A stretch of DNA of 63,968 nt. Origin: Alphaproteobacteria bacterium. Its GTDB lineage: Bacteria; Pseudomonadota; Alphaproteobacteria; UBA2966. A program made the position numbers and the translations under genes. The first letter of the stretch is position 1. Each line of letters starts with the position of its first letter. The DNA is taken from the NCBI GenBank assembly GCA_021296255.1, contig JAGWAU010000051.1:1-63968 (forward strand), in the 5' to 3' direction. The notes under the pieces were generated by a model. That model was not told the origin of the DNA and searched no databases. It worked only from the letters and a program-made list of their open reading frames with translations. Positions 54,901-63,493 of the stretch are shown here, one piece after another.

Positions 54901-55857
54901 ATGGCCTCCGATTCCACCCAGCCTCCGCATGGTCCGCCCCCCGCCTACCTACGCGAGGGCCGGACCGAGTCGCCGGAACAGGAAGAGCGTTCCGCACCGG
55001 AAGATACGGTAGGCCGCCGGTGGGGCGTCCCCGCTTTGATCGCTTGGGTCACGCTGTCCGCCATTGCCGGCGCGCTTTGGTTCGCCTACGAACAGGGTGT
55101 CCGCAAGGGTGTGGAAACGGCACCTCCGTTGGTCAAGGCGGACTCTGGTCCGGTCAAGGTTCCTCCTGACGATCCGGGTGGGCTCGAGGTTCCGCATCAG
55201 GACAAGCAAATCTACGAGCGCATGGCGGGCGGCGAGGCGACCGAGGAAGAAGAGGTCCGCCTGCGGCCGGAACCCGAGCAGCCCGTACCAAGGGAGAAGT
55301 TGCTGGGGTCGTCCGTTGCCGATGAGAATTCGGTGGGGAAGGCAATCGTGCCGTTCCCGCCACCGCCAAAATCGACTGACGCCAGGTTAGGGAGTTCATC
55401 TGCTGGACCGGCGGCGGCGAAGACGGAGGAAACAGCTGCCCGAGAACCGCCGGCCGGTCGGGCCGTGCGCTCACCTCCGCCGGTTCCCCGGGTCTCCGAT
55501 GAAACGGCGCAAGAACCCGCGCGGCAACCGTCGGCCGCACCACGGCGGCCGCAACGGACAGAGGCGGTCCAGACCAGCGCCTCTGATCCCGCGATCTTGT
55601 CGAGCTTTCGCGTCCAGCTCGGCGCCTACCGAAGCGCCGACGCCGCCGAAGGTGGGTGGAACCGGTTGATCGCAAGCGAGGAGTCGCTCCTCGGATCCCT
55701 CGATCACGTCGTGGTGCGCGTCGATCTCGGGGACCGGGGAATCTACTACCGGTTGCAAGCGGGTCCGCTCGATGGTCCAGGAGCCGCCCGCGCCATGTGC
55801 GACAGGCTCCAGCAACGTAAGCTCGGCTGTCTGGTTGTCCGTCCCGCCGCCAGGTGA
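54901..55857 (+). CDS. SPOR domain protein, single-pass inner membrane
   Basis: A 318-residue protein starting on the base after argS. A short cytosolic part is followed by one membrane helix at about 41-62 (WGVPALIAWVTLSAIAGALWFAY). A long Pro/Ala/Glu-rich periplasmic linker (about 75-235) leads to a C-terminal SPOR domain (about 240-318) with SFRVQLGAYRSADAAEGGWNRLI and YYRLQAGPLDGPGAARAMCDRLQQRKLGCLVV. SPOR binds denuded peptidoglycan at the division site. Its place before nagZ agrees with cell-wall work. Alternative start codons are few. Confidence 0.92.
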   Translation: MASDSTQPPHGPPPAYLREGRTESPEQEERSAPEDTVGRRWGVPALIAWVTLSAIAGALWFAYEQGVRKGVETAPPLVKADSGPVKVPPDDPGGLEVPHQDKQIYERMAGGEATEEEEVRLRPEPEQPVPREKLLGSSVADENSVGKAIVPFPPPPKSTDARLGSSSAGPAAAKTEETAAREPPAGRAVRSPPPVPRVSDETAQEPARQPSAAPRRPQRTEAVQTSASDPAILSSFRVQLGAYRSADAAEGGWNRLIASEESLLGSLDHVVVRVDLGDRGIYYRLQAGPLDGPGAARAMCDRLQQRKLGCLVVRPAAR

Positions 55858-56885
55858 CCGAACGGCTCGCCGCCATACTGGGGTGCGCCGGTGAGGAACT
55901 TACCGAACCCGAGCAGGTCTTGTTTCGCGAGACGAGGCCGGTCGGCCTGATCCTGTTTTCACGCAACTGCCGCTCGCCCGAGCAGGTACGTCGTCTGACC
56001 GATTCGTGGCGCGAGGCCGTGGGAACGGACGATGGTCTGGTGCTGATCGACCAGGAAGGGGGGCGCGTGCGTCGGCTGGGGCCGCCCCATTGGCGCCCGC
56101 CGCCCGCCGCGGCCGAGTTTGGTCGTCTCGCAGCGGGAGACAGCGGTCTCGCTGCAGAGCTGGCCCGCCTCAACGCACAGCTCATCGCCGCGGACCTACG
56201 ACCCCTTGGAGTCAATGTCGATTGTATTCCCGTCCTGGACGTGCCGGCACCTGGTGCCCACGACGTGATCGGGGATCGGGCCTTTGCCGCCGACCCCGAC
56301 CTTGTCGCGGCGCTCGGCCATGCGACCTGCGACGGGCTCGAGGCGGGCGGCGTGCTGCCCGTCATCAAGCACATCCCGGGCCACGGCCGCGCCGAAATCG
56401 ACAGCCACGAGGCGCTCCCCATCGTCACCGCGGACCGAGAGGACCTCGATCGCCTCGATTTCGCGCCCTTCCGCTCGCTTTCGGACGCGCCGCTTGCCAT
56501 GACCGCGCACGTCGTGTTCACCACCCTTGACAGGAACCGCCCCGCTACAACCTCTCCTGACGTGATCGGGCTCATTCGTGATGACATCGGGTTCGGCGGC
56601 TTGTTGATGACCGATGATCTATCTATGAATGCTCTGCCGGGTGACATGAGAGACCGCACCCTGGCCGCCCGGGCGGCCGGTTGTGATGTGGCGTTGCATT
56701 GCAATGGGGACGCGGACGAGATGGCGTCGGTGGCCGAGCATGCCGGTCCGCTCGATAAGGCCGGACGGCAGCGGCTCGACGCAGCCCTAGGGCGACTGAG
56801 TGAGCCGGAATTCCTCCATGTCCCGGCTGCCGTTTCGCGCATCGATGAAGCATTGGACCGGGCGGAAAGAGGCGGACCATCGTGA
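55854..56885 (+). CDS. nagZ: Beta-N-acetylhexosaminidase
   Basis: A 343-residue family 3 glycosidase that releases GlcNAc from anhydro-muropeptides in cytosolic wall recycling. KHIPGHGRAEIDSHEALP (172-189) contains the mobile catalytic His, and GGLLMTDDLSMNAL carries the catalytic Asp nucleophile. GTG 55854 overlaps the SPOR gene by four bases, and its end overlaps the protease gene by four, so it is translationally coupled. Confidence 0.94.
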   Translation: MTERLAAILGCAGEELTEPEQVLFRETRPVGLILFSRNCRSPEQVRRLTDSWREAVGTDDGLVLIDQEGGRVRRLGPPHWRPPPAAAEFGRLAAGDSGLAAELARLNAQLIAADLRPLGVNVDCIPVLDVPAPGAHDVIGDRAFAADPDLVAALGHATCDGLEAGGVLPVIKHIPGHGRAEIDSHEALPIVTADREDLDRLDFAPFRSLSDAPLAMTAHVVFTTLDRNRPATTSPDVIGLIRDDIGFGGLLMTDDLSMNALPGDMRDRTLAARAAGCDVALHCNGDADEMASVAEHAGPLDKAGRQRLDAALGRLSEPEFLHVPAAVSRIDEALDRAERGGPS

Positions 56886-57568
56886 TCGCGGATCTCGCCT
56901 ACGAGGCATCGGTTTGGGTCGTACCCGTCCTGATCGCCATCACCTTCCATGAGGCCGCCCACGGCTATGTCGCCTGGAAGCTCGGTGACGACACGGCCTA
57001 TCGCATGCGCCGCGTGTCGTTCAATCCGTTCCGTCACATCGATTCCTTCGGTACGGTCCTGCTGCCGGCTCTCCTGCTGTTCCTGTCCGGCGGACGGATC
57101 ATGTTCGGCTACGCCAAACCCGTTCCCGTCAATTTCGGTCGGCTCAACAGCCCACGGCGGGACATGATCCTGGTAGCCCTGGCGGGACCAGCGGCGAATC
57201 TGGCGTTGGCAGTCATTTCGGCCGTTCTGTTCCATTTCCTCCAGCTGTTTCCGCATGACGTCAGCATGTGGCTGGCGGAGACCCTGCGCCGGTCGTTGCT
57301 CCTCAATCTCGTCCTCGCCGTCTTCAACATGCTGCCCTTGCCGCCACTCGACGGCGGTCGCATCGCGGTCGGCTTGCTTCCGCGCGCCCTGGCATTGCAG
57401 TTCGCCAGACTCGAGCGCTATGGCATGTTGATCCTGATCCTGCTGCTCTTCATTTTGCCCACGCTGAGCGGCCAGTTCGGTATGGGGGTCAACCTGTTCG
57501 ACGTCGTGATTTGGCCGCCTGTCGAGTTGCTGTATAGTCTGATCATCGTGTTGACTGGGCACGTATAG
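56882..57568 (+). CDS. Site-2 protease family zinc metalloprotease
   Basis: A 228-residue intramembrane protease of the M50B Rv2869c-like type. Zinc ligands are in FHEAAHGYVAWKLGD (HEXXH at 23-27) and the third in NMLPLPPLDGGR. About five hydrophobic segments. Such small S2P proteins of unknown substrate sit next to scpA in many Alphaproteobacteria. GTG 56882 overlaps the nagZ stop. scpA begins six bases on. Confidence 0.92.
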   Translation: MIADLAYEASVWVVPVLIAITFHEAAHGYVAWKLGDDTAYRMRRVSFNPFRHIDSFGTVLLPALLLFLSGGRIMFGYAKPVPVNFGRLNSPRRDMILVALAGPAANLALAVISAVLFHFLQLFPHDVSMWLAETLRRSLLLNLVLAVFNMLPLPPLDGGRIAVGLLPRALALQFARLERYGMLILILLLFILPTLSGQFGMGVNLFDVVIWPPVELLYSLIIVLTGHV

Positions 57569-57573
57569 GTACC

Positions 57574-58383
57574 TTGAACGCTGATCCTGGAGACGACGTT
57601 TGGTCTGACCCGGTTCGGGATGACCCGGACGATGTGGCGTTGGTCGTCGATATCGACGGCTACGAGGGTCCGCTGGACCTTCTACTGGTCCTCGCGCGGT
57701 CCCAAAAAGTTGATCTCACCCGGATCTCGATTCTACAGCTCGCCGAGCAGTATTTGGCGTTCATCGCCCAAGCGCGGCGTCTCAGTATCGAAGTTGCCGC
57801 CGACTACTTGGTTATGGCGGCTTGGTTGGCCTACCTCAAATCCCGCCTGCTGCTTCCCGAAGTAGAGGATGAAGACGTACCCACCGGGCCGGAGCTCGCC
57901 GCCCATCTGTCGTTCCAGTTGCAGCGCCTCAGGGCCATGCGGGAGGCCGGGGTACGGATCATGGATCGCGACCGGCTGGGCCGCGACGTTATCCAACGTG
58001 GACAGCCGGAGGGGGTTCGGATCATCCGGAATTCGATCTACGAGGTTTCGGTGTTCGAGTTTCTCCGCGCCTATGCGGGTCATCGGGCACGGGCCGCGAA
58101 CGAGCCACTCAGTATTGCGGCGCGCGAGCTTTATTCGGTGGAACAGGCGCACGAACGCCTGCGCCGGGTTCTCGGCGACCTTCCGGGCTGGGAGCGCCTC
58201 GAAACGTTCTTGCCGCCTGAGATCAAGGGAAGCGTGCTCTACCGTTCCGCGGTCTCCGCTATGCTCGGTGCCGGTCTCGAGATGGCCAAGGAGGGGCAGG
58301 TGGAGTTGCGTCAGGCTCAGACCTTCGGCCCGATCTACATGCGGCGCAAGCGACCGGGGCAGAGCACCCCGGATGAGGTGTGA
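57574..58383 (+). CDS. scpA: Segregation and condensation protein A
   Basis: A 269-residue kleisin that bridges SMC heads. YEGPLDLLLVLARSQKVDLTRISILQLAEQYLAFI near the N-terminus and ADYLVMAAWLAYLKSRLLLPEVE are diagnostic; the C-terminal winged helix ends near RRKRPGQSTPDEV. TTG 57574 is the likely start. It overlaps the GTG start context of scpB; homology of scpB begins 15 bases later. Confidence 0.93.
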   Translation: MNADPGDDVWSDPVRDDPDDVALVVDIDGYEGPLDLLLVLARSQKVDLTRISILQLAEQYLAFIAQARRLSIEVAADYLVMAAWLAYLKSRLLLPEVEDEDVPTGPELAAHLSFQLQRLRAMREAGVRIMDRDRLGRDVIQRGQPEGVRIIRNSIYEVSVFEFLRAYAGHRARAANEPLSIAARELYSVEQAHERLRRVLGDLPGWERLETFLPPEIKGSVLYRSAVSAMLGAGLEMAKEGQVELRQAQTFGPIYMRRKRPGQSTPDEV

Positions 58384-58397
58384 GGACTCGCGGCGGA

Positions 58398-59039
58398 ATG
58401 AGTATCGACCCGCAGCACCTCCGCATGATGGAAGCCCTTTTGTTCGCGGCGGCCGAGCCGCTGGACGAGGCGAGCCTCATCGCGCGCCTGCCTGAGGACA
58501 TCGATGTGCCGGCCACGCTCGAAGCGCTTCGGAAGGCGTACCGAGAGCGGGGCGTCAATCTCGTGCAGGTAGCGGGCAAGTGGACCTTGCGCACGGCGCC
58601 CGATCTCAAATTCCTGCTCCAGAAGGAGACTCAAGTCACCCGGCGCCTCAGCCGTGCCGCTGTCGAAACGCTGGCCATCACCGCCTATCACCAGCCCGTG
58701 ACGCGGGCCGAAATCGAGGAAATTCGGGGCGTGGGGCTGAGCCGCGGCACGTTGGACCTGCTGTTGGAGATCGGCTGGATCAGGCCCAAGGGACGCCGGC
58801 GTACCCCCGGCCGGCCGGTGACTTACGGGACCACGGACGAGTTCCTGGTGCATTTCGGATTCAACGCCATCGACGAATTGCCGGGACTGGACGAGCTCAA
58901 GGCATCGGGCCTGCTTCAGCCGCGTCCTCCGTCTTCGATGATCGAGGAGGCGCGGGTCCAGGCGGCGCGTGAGAGGGAGGACGGCGACGAGCCGGGAGGC
59001 GACGCCGAGATCACCGAGTTCCCGCGGCCGGTCGATTAG
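58398..59039 (+). CDS. scpB: Segregation and condensation protein B
   Basis: A 213-residue ScpB with two winged-helix domains: LRMMEALLFAAAEPLDEASLIARLP, then TRRLSRAAVETLAITAYHQPVTRAEIEEIRGVGLSRGTLDLLLEIGWIRPKGRRRTPGRPVTYGTT. The C-terminal acidic tail (about 180-213) is typical. ATG 58398 was chosen; a GTG at 58380 overlapping scpA is possible. It partners ScpA and SMC in chromosome segregation. Confidence 0.94.
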   Translation: MSIDPQHLRMMEALLFAAAEPLDEASLIARLPEDIDVPATLEALRKAYRERGVNLVQVAGKWTLRTAPDLKFLLQKETQVTRRLSRAAVETLAITAYHQPVTRAEIEEIRGVGLSRGTLDLLLEIGWIRPKGRRRTPGRPVTYGTTDEFLVHFGFNAIDELPGLDELKASGLLQPRPPSSMIEEARVQAAREREDGDEPGGDAEITEFPRPVD

Positions 59040-59307
59040 GGCGGTTTACATTTGCGTATCCGAAGCCTCGCCTCGGCGTAGCCTCCGGCGCAGTCGGGTG
59101 AGCGAGAGGGGTTGTGCCGCTTGGAGTTCGTCCATTCCTGACATTTCAATCTCTGCAAGTAATAGTAATTTGCAGGAACGAAGTAATTCTATATGTTCAT
59201 CGTCATAAAGTCCGTAGCGCGATAGCCGTGCGGCCTCTCTCGCGACAAGAATGCCGGGCTGGAAATGAACCGTGACCACGGTTGGTGAAACCGTTCGTAC
59301 GTCGCCG

Positions 59308-59336
59308 TGGCGGTTAAAGCCCAACTTGAACCGCCA
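59308..59336. repeat. REP-like palindrome, copy 2
   Basis: TGGCGGTTAAAG (59308-59319) and CTTGAACCGCCA (59325-59336), with one mismatch and loop CCCAA, share the GGCGGTT...AACCGCC core with the palindrome at 14209. Confidence 0.7.
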
Positions 59337-59390
59337 TAGAAGCCGCGATGCGGCTCGCCGGTCCGTTGCCGCGGGCGAAAAGGAATGCTG

Positions 59391-59415
59391 GAGCGGTTCC
59401 AGCCGAACTGGAACC
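59391..59415. repeat. REP-like palindrome, copy 3 (degenerate)
   Basis: GAGCGGTTCCAG and CTGGAACC pair over 8 bp (GGTTCCAG/CTGGAACC) with loop CCGAA, a more diverged member of the same family, 55 bases after copy 2. Confidence 0.5.
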
Positions 59416-59500
59416 TCTGCAGCGGCTGTCGGCCGGGAACTGTTCGTTCTACGGAGGGTCGCGGCGCAGGTATGGCCGGGGCAGTCACTGGCTTGAGTTC

Positions 59501-60559
59501 ATGGTCGGTCTTCGCCTTGAACACATCACCCACGCCTTCCACGGCAAGGTTGCCGTCGACGACGTCAGCCTCGAAGTCGACAAGGGAGAGGTGGTGTGCT
59601 TGGTGGGCCCCTCCGGTTGCGGCAAGACGACGACGTTGCGAATCGCCGCGGGTCTCGAGGAAGTGCAGAGCGGCCGGGTCACCGTCAACGACCGCTTGGT
59701 CGGCGACGACGGTCGTCATGTGCCCCCGGAGATGCGGGGTGTCGGTCTCGTCTTCCAGGACTATGCGCTGTTTCCCCACCTTCGGGTACTGGAGAACGTT
59801 GCTTTCGGTATGACCGATGGTCCGTCGGCCCGCGCGCGCCGCGTGGCGGCGAACAAAATGCTGGATCGGGTCGGACTGGCGCATCTCGCGAACGCTTTTC
59901 CACACACGCTGTCGGGAGGTGAGCAGCAGCGCGTCGCCTTGGCCCGCGCGCTCGCACCGAAACCTGCTCTCATGTTGATGGATGAGCCGTTTTCCGGTCT
60001 CGACATCGGACTGCGCGATCGCATTCGCGACGACACGCTGTCGTTGCTCAAGGAACTCGGCACGGCGACGCTTCTGGTTACTCACGATCCGGAGGAGGCC
60101 ATGCGCATGGCTGACCGTATCGCCCTGATGCGTGAAGGCCGACTCGTCCAGGAAGGTGCGCCGGACCGCGTCTACAGAGAACCCGACGGTCCGTTCTGCT
60201 GTACATTTTTCAGTAAAGTCAATAGCTTAAAGGGAATTGTTGAGAATGGATCCGTACGGACCCAGTTGGGGAGGCTTGAAGCCGATCATCTTTCCGAGGG
60301 AACCGCCACGCAGGTTCTCGTGCGACCCGAGGCGATACAGCTCGGCGATCTCGGCGGGCCAGAGTCGGATTCGGTCATCGCGACGGTGGTCGAAAGCCGT
60401 GTCCTCGGGCCATACAGTTTGGTCTATGTCAGGACCGAGGTCGGAGGACCGGTGTTCGAGGCGCGCGTGACGGGAACGCATCCTCCGAAACCGGACGCGA
60501 AGTGTCGGCTAACCTTGGATTCCTCGCAAACATTCGTATTTCCATTGTCATCCGGCTAG
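59501..60559 (+). CDS. ABC transporter ATP-binding protein (FbpC/PotA-like)
   Basis: A 352-residue importer ATPase. The Walker A is GPSGCGKTT at 36-44, the Q-loop is VFQDYALFPHLRVLENVAFG, the signature is LSGGEQQRVALARAL, the Walker B is ALMLMDEPFSGLD, and the switch His is in VTHDPEEAMRMADRIAL. The C-terminal 110 residues form a TOBE-like regulatory domain, as in iron (FbpC) or polyamine importers. ATG 59501 was chosen from the conserved start. No permease or binding-protein gene is adjacent, so its partner lies elsewhere. It sits between scpB and tatA, usually adjacent genes. Confidence 0.9.
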   Translation: MVGLRLEHITHAFHGKVAVDDVSLEVDKGEVVCLVGPSGCGKTTTLRIAAGLEEVQSGRVTVNDRLVGDDGRHVPPEMRGVGLVFQDYALFPHLRVLENVAFGMTDGPSARARRVAANKMLDRVGLAHLANAFPHTLSGGEQQRVALARALAPKPALMLMDEPFSGLDIGLRDRIRDDTLSLLKELGTATLLVTHDPEEAMRMADRIALMREGRLVQEGAPDRVYREPDGPFCCTFFSKVNSLKGIVENGSVRTQLGRLEADHLSEGTATQVLVRPEAIQLGDLGGPESDSVIATVVESRVLGPYSLVYVRTEVGGPVFEARVTGTHPPKPDAKCRLTLDSSQTFVFPLSSG

Positions 60560-60597
60560 TGTAAGAGCAATTCACCACCGGCAAGGCGGACGAGACA

Positions 60598-60834
60598 ATG
60601 GGAACATTCAGTATCTGGCATTGGCTGATCGTCCTCGCGGTCGTGCTCATCCTGTTTGGAGGCAGAGGCAAGATCCCGGCGCTCATGGGTGACATCGCCA
60701 AGGGGATCAAGAGTTTCAAGAAGGGCATGAAGGAGGAAGCCGTCGCCGACGGTGACGACGCCAAGGTCATCGACGCAGACACCTCCGGGGCTGTCCGTTC
60801 GGAGGTCGAAAAAGACAAGGCCGCCAGCGGCTAG
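60598..60834 (+). CDS. tatA: Sec-independent translocase protein TatA
   Basis: A 78-residue protein with one membrane helix ([15 protein letters not shown]) followed by the [28 protein letters not shown] amphipathic helix typical of TatA, and an acidic/Lys tail. TatA oligomers form the folded-protein pore. It starts a tatA-tatB-tatC run. Confidence 0.95.
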   Translation: MGTFSIWHWLIVLAVVLILFGGRGKIPALMGDIAKGIKSFKKGMKEEAVADGDDAKVIDADTSGAVRSEVEKDKAASG

Positions 60835-60882
60835 AACCGCGAGGTTGGGACTCGCCTGGCGCGGCGGTTCCCGTGCGGCGCG

Positions 60883-61422
60883 ATGTTGGATATCGGCTGG
60901 CCCGAGCTCTTCCTGATCGCTGTGGTCACGATCATTGTCGTCGGACCCAAGGAACTTCCGCGCGTGGTGCGCACGGTGAGCGGCATGATCCGCAAGATGC
61001 GTGGCTTGGCCGGGGAGTTCCAGTCGACCCTCGACGATATGGCGCGCGAAGCCGATCTCGAGGATATCAAGAACGAGATCGAGCAGGTGAGCGAGGTCGA
61101 CGTGGCGGACGAGTTCAAGGCCGCGGTCGACCCGTCCGGCACCATGGATGGGGCGTTCGATCTCGACGAGCCGTCTCCCGCGGGCTCCGGCGATGTCGAG
61201 AATTCGATCTTGGCGGACGACGATCGGGAGAGACCGCCCCCGGATGAGGCGGTTGCGGACATCGTAAGCGGAGCCGTGGAGGGCGGCGTGGATCCCGTGC
61301 CGGAGGTCGTCGACGAAGGAGACGAGAAACATACGGCGGCTCGGACCGACGCGGAGCCCGCGGTGTTGGACGACGCCGAACCGCCGGTTGAGGACGCGGC
61401 CGAGCATCGGTCGGGGACATGA
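60883..61422 (+). CDS. tatB: Sec-independent translocase protein TatB
   Basis: A 179-residue protein with an N-terminal membrane helix (DIGWPELFLIAVVTIIVVGPKELPRVVRTV), the Gly-Pro hinge and an amphipathic helix to about residue 70, then a long acidic tail. TatB binds the twin-arginine signal with TatC. It overlaps the tatC start by four bases. Confidence 0.95.
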   Translation: MLDIGWPELFLIAVVTIIVVGPKELPRVVRTVSGMIRKMRGLAGEFQSTLDDMAREADLEDIKNEIEQVSEVDVADEFKAAVDPSGTMDGAFDLDEPSPAGSGDVENSILADDDRERPPPDEAVADIVSGAVEGGVDPVPEVVDEGDEKHTAARTDAEPAVLDDAEPPVEDAAEHRSGT

Positions 61423-62222
61423 TGGCCGAATCGGACGCCGAGGAGGAACGGATCGAAGAACGGCGCATGCCGCTGATCGATCATCTGATCGAACTGCGCC
61501 GGCGTCTCTTTCACTCCCTGATCGCGCTGCTGATCACGTTTCTGATCTGCTTTTACTTCGCGAATCCGATTTTCGATTTCCTGGTGGAGCCGCTGGCAGC
61601 CCTGTGGGAGGGCGAAGAGGAGCGTCGTCTCATCTACACGGCCCTGCACGAGAAGTTTTTCACCAACATCAAGGTGGCCTTCTTCGCCGCCCTGTTCTTC
61701 TCGTTCCCGCTGGTGGCGAGTCAGGTCTGGCTGTTCGTCGCGCCGGGCCTCTACAGGAACGAAAAGATGGCCTTTCTGCCGTTTCTGGCGGCGACTCCCG
61801 TCCTTTTCCTTCTCGGCGCGGCAATGGTCTATTACATCGTCATGCCCGTGGCTTGGCAGTTTTTCGCGAGCTTCCAGCAATTCGGTGCCGAGGGGGCGCT
61901 TCCTATCGAGCTCCTGCCCAAGGTCGGCGAATACCTGAGCCTTGTGATGCGGCTCATCTTCGCCTTCGGGATCAGCTTCGAGCTCCCGGTGCTGATCACT
62001 CTTCTGGCGCGCGTCGGTCTCGCCACGTCGGATGGCCTCAAGAACAAGCGGCGCTACGCGATCGTCCTCGCCTTTGTTGCTGCTGCCATCCTCACTCCGC
62101 CCGATCCGCTGAGCCAAGTCAGCCTCGCCGTGCCCATCGTCCTGCTCTACGAGATCTCGATTCTATGTGCGCGCATGGTCGAGAAGAAATACGAGAAGAA
62201 GGCCGCCGAGGAGGCGGTTTAG
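61419..62222 (+). CDS. tatC: Sec-independent translocase protein TatC
   Basis: A 267-residue protein with six hydrophobic segments. MPLIDHLIELRRRLFHSLIALLITF and FFAALFFSFPLVASQVWLFVAPGLYRNEK are signature, with the conserved Glu of the first periplasmic region and FGISFELPVLITLLARVGL. TatC recognises twin-arginine signals. serS, the usual next gene in Alphaproteobacteria, does not follow; a Rieske oxygenase gene converges instead. Confidence 0.96.
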   Translation: MMAESDAEEERIEERRMPLIDHLIELRRRLFHSLIALLITFLICFYFANPIFDFLVEPLAALWEGEEERRLIYTALHEKFFTNIKVAFFAALFFSFPLVASQVWLFVAPGLYRNEKMAFLPFLAATPVLFLLGAAMVYYIVMPVAWQFFASFQQFGAEGALPIELLPKVGEYLSLVMRLIFAFGISFELPVLITLLARVGLATSDGLKNKRRYAIVLAFVAAAILTPPDPLSQVSLAVPIVLLYEISILCARMVEKKYEKKAAEEAV

Positions 62223-62272
62223 AGGCCCCTCCGGCATTTCGCCTTTGGGCGCACTGCGGCCGGTGTGGGTCC

Positions 62273-63466
62273 CTACGCGACGCGGTTGGCCCGTGACCCG
62301 CGAATCGCCATCCCTGCGGTCGTGGGCACGCAACTTGCCAGTTCGGGATCGCGGATTATGCCCCTGGGGTCACGGTCTTCGCGAACCGCCTGGATCTGCT
62401 CCTTCAGGATCTTGCGGAACATGACGACTCCTTGATCCGACGTGGCGAGATTCTCCAGGCCGTGGATGGCGATCGGCCCCTGACCTTCCTGGGCTTCCTT
62501 GTCGTCCGGGTTTCGCTGTGTGTACTCGTAGTCCACTTCCTCGCGCGAGAGCGCCGACAGCCTGATTCGCTCGGCATCGGCGATTTCGTGCTCGCCTTCC
62601 GGCATCCAGTAGATGCAGGCCTGCCACTGGTTGGTATCGTCGATGGGGATGCAGTAGTAGACGCACCGGGGCCTTGCCGACTCCGGCCCGTCGAGGTCCG
62701 GTTCGTCCGTCCACAGCACGAAGGCCATGGGCATCAGCATTTCCCAAGTCATCTCGAATTCGCGCCCGTCAGGCAGGGGGTAGGCCATGACGGCGCGCAT
62801 GCCGAGGTCGATCTCTTCGTAGTCGAGTCGTGTCGGCATGGCGGCATAAATTTCCGAGGGAAACTGCGGCTCGCCGTGACGCATGTGCAGCCAATAGACG
62901 TGCAAGATGTCCATGATGTTTTCCTGGCTCTGGAGCCAGTTGCACTCGGATGCGCCGCCGACCCGCGGGCCGATCCAGGCATTGAGCGTCCCACCGTCGT
63001 GCACCAGGACGTCGTACTTGGGAAACTCGGGGACCTTACCCGGCGGCCCCATGTAGGCGAAGAGGAGTCCGCCGAACTCCTGCACCGGATAGCCGGGCTG
63101 CTGGATGCGCTCCTTCTGCGTGCTGTCGGCCGGCTCAAGCGGCATCTCGAGGCAGTTGCCTTCGACGTCGTAGAGCCATCCGTGGTAGCAGCAGCGGATG
63201 CCCTCGGGCTCGATGCGGCCGTACTCGAGGGATACGCCCCGATGGCTGCAACGGAAGAACAGCAGACCTGGGCGTCCGTTTCCATCCCGGAATGCCACCA
63301 AGTCCTCGCCCAGGATGCGCACCCGCTTCGGCACGTCTTTCAGGTCCTCCGAGAGGCAGATGGGCTGCCAGAAACGCCGCATCAGCTCTCCGCAGGGCGT
63401 ACCCGATCCGACGTGCGTCAGTTCGGGGTCTTCTGCCGGAATTTCCAGACCGTATGCGCTCCGCAT
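62273..63466 (-). CDS. Rieske [2Fe-2S] aromatic-ring-hydroxylating oxygenase (phthalate-type)
   Basis: A 397-residue oxygenase alpha subunit. The Rieske cluster uses Cys73-x-His75 and Cys92-x2-His95 in CSHRGVSLEYGRIEPEGIRCCYHGW. The mononuclear iron region reads NWLQSQENIMDILHVYWLH with the conserved Asp/His set and a later Asp. The fold resembles phthalate 4,5-dioxygenase; such enzymes hydroxylate or demethylate aromatics with a separate reductase, which is not in view. It is followed by a partial substrate-binding protein that may take up the substrate. Confidence 0.9.
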   Translation of the reverse strand: MRSAYGLEIPAEDPELTHVGSGTPCGELMRRFWQPICLSEDLKDVPKRVRILGEDLVAFRDGNGRPGLLFFRCSHRGVSLEYGRIEPEGIRCCYHGWLYDVEGNCLEMPLEPADSTQKERIQQPGYPVQEFGGLLFAYMGPPGKVPEFPKYDVLVHDGGTLNAWIGPRVGGASECNWLQSQENIMDILHVYWLHMRHGEPQFPSEIYAAMPTRLDYEEIDLGMRAVMAYPLPDGREFEMTWEMLMPMAFVLWTDEPDLDGPESARPRCVYYCIPIDDTNQWQACIYWMPEGEHEIADAERIRLSALSREEVDYEYTQRNPDDKEAQEGQGPIAIHGLENLATSDQGVVMFRKILKEQIQAVREDRDPRGIIRDPELASCVPTTAGMAIRGSRANRVA

Positions 63467-63493
63467 CGATATCTCCCTGGAATCCGAACGGCC

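Larger units (their letters stand above)
59040..59500. other. Non-coding stretch between scpB and the ABC gene
   Basis: About 460 bases. A minus-strand frame at 59324-59046 (92 codons; DDEHIELLRSCKLLLLAEIEMSGMDEL) lies in a locally A/T-rich part. It could be a small gene but has no recognisable domain or ribosome binding site. Two REP-like palindromes occur at 59308-59336 and 59391-59415. The conserved alphaproteobacterial order would place tatA directly after scpB, so the ABC gene and this gap look inserted. Confidence 0.5.

Noticed and set aside
55154-57562. 802-codon antisense frame across SPOR, nagZ and site-2 protease genes
   Set aside because: Covers three certain genes on the other strand; composition is Arg/Ser/Pro-rich without motifs.
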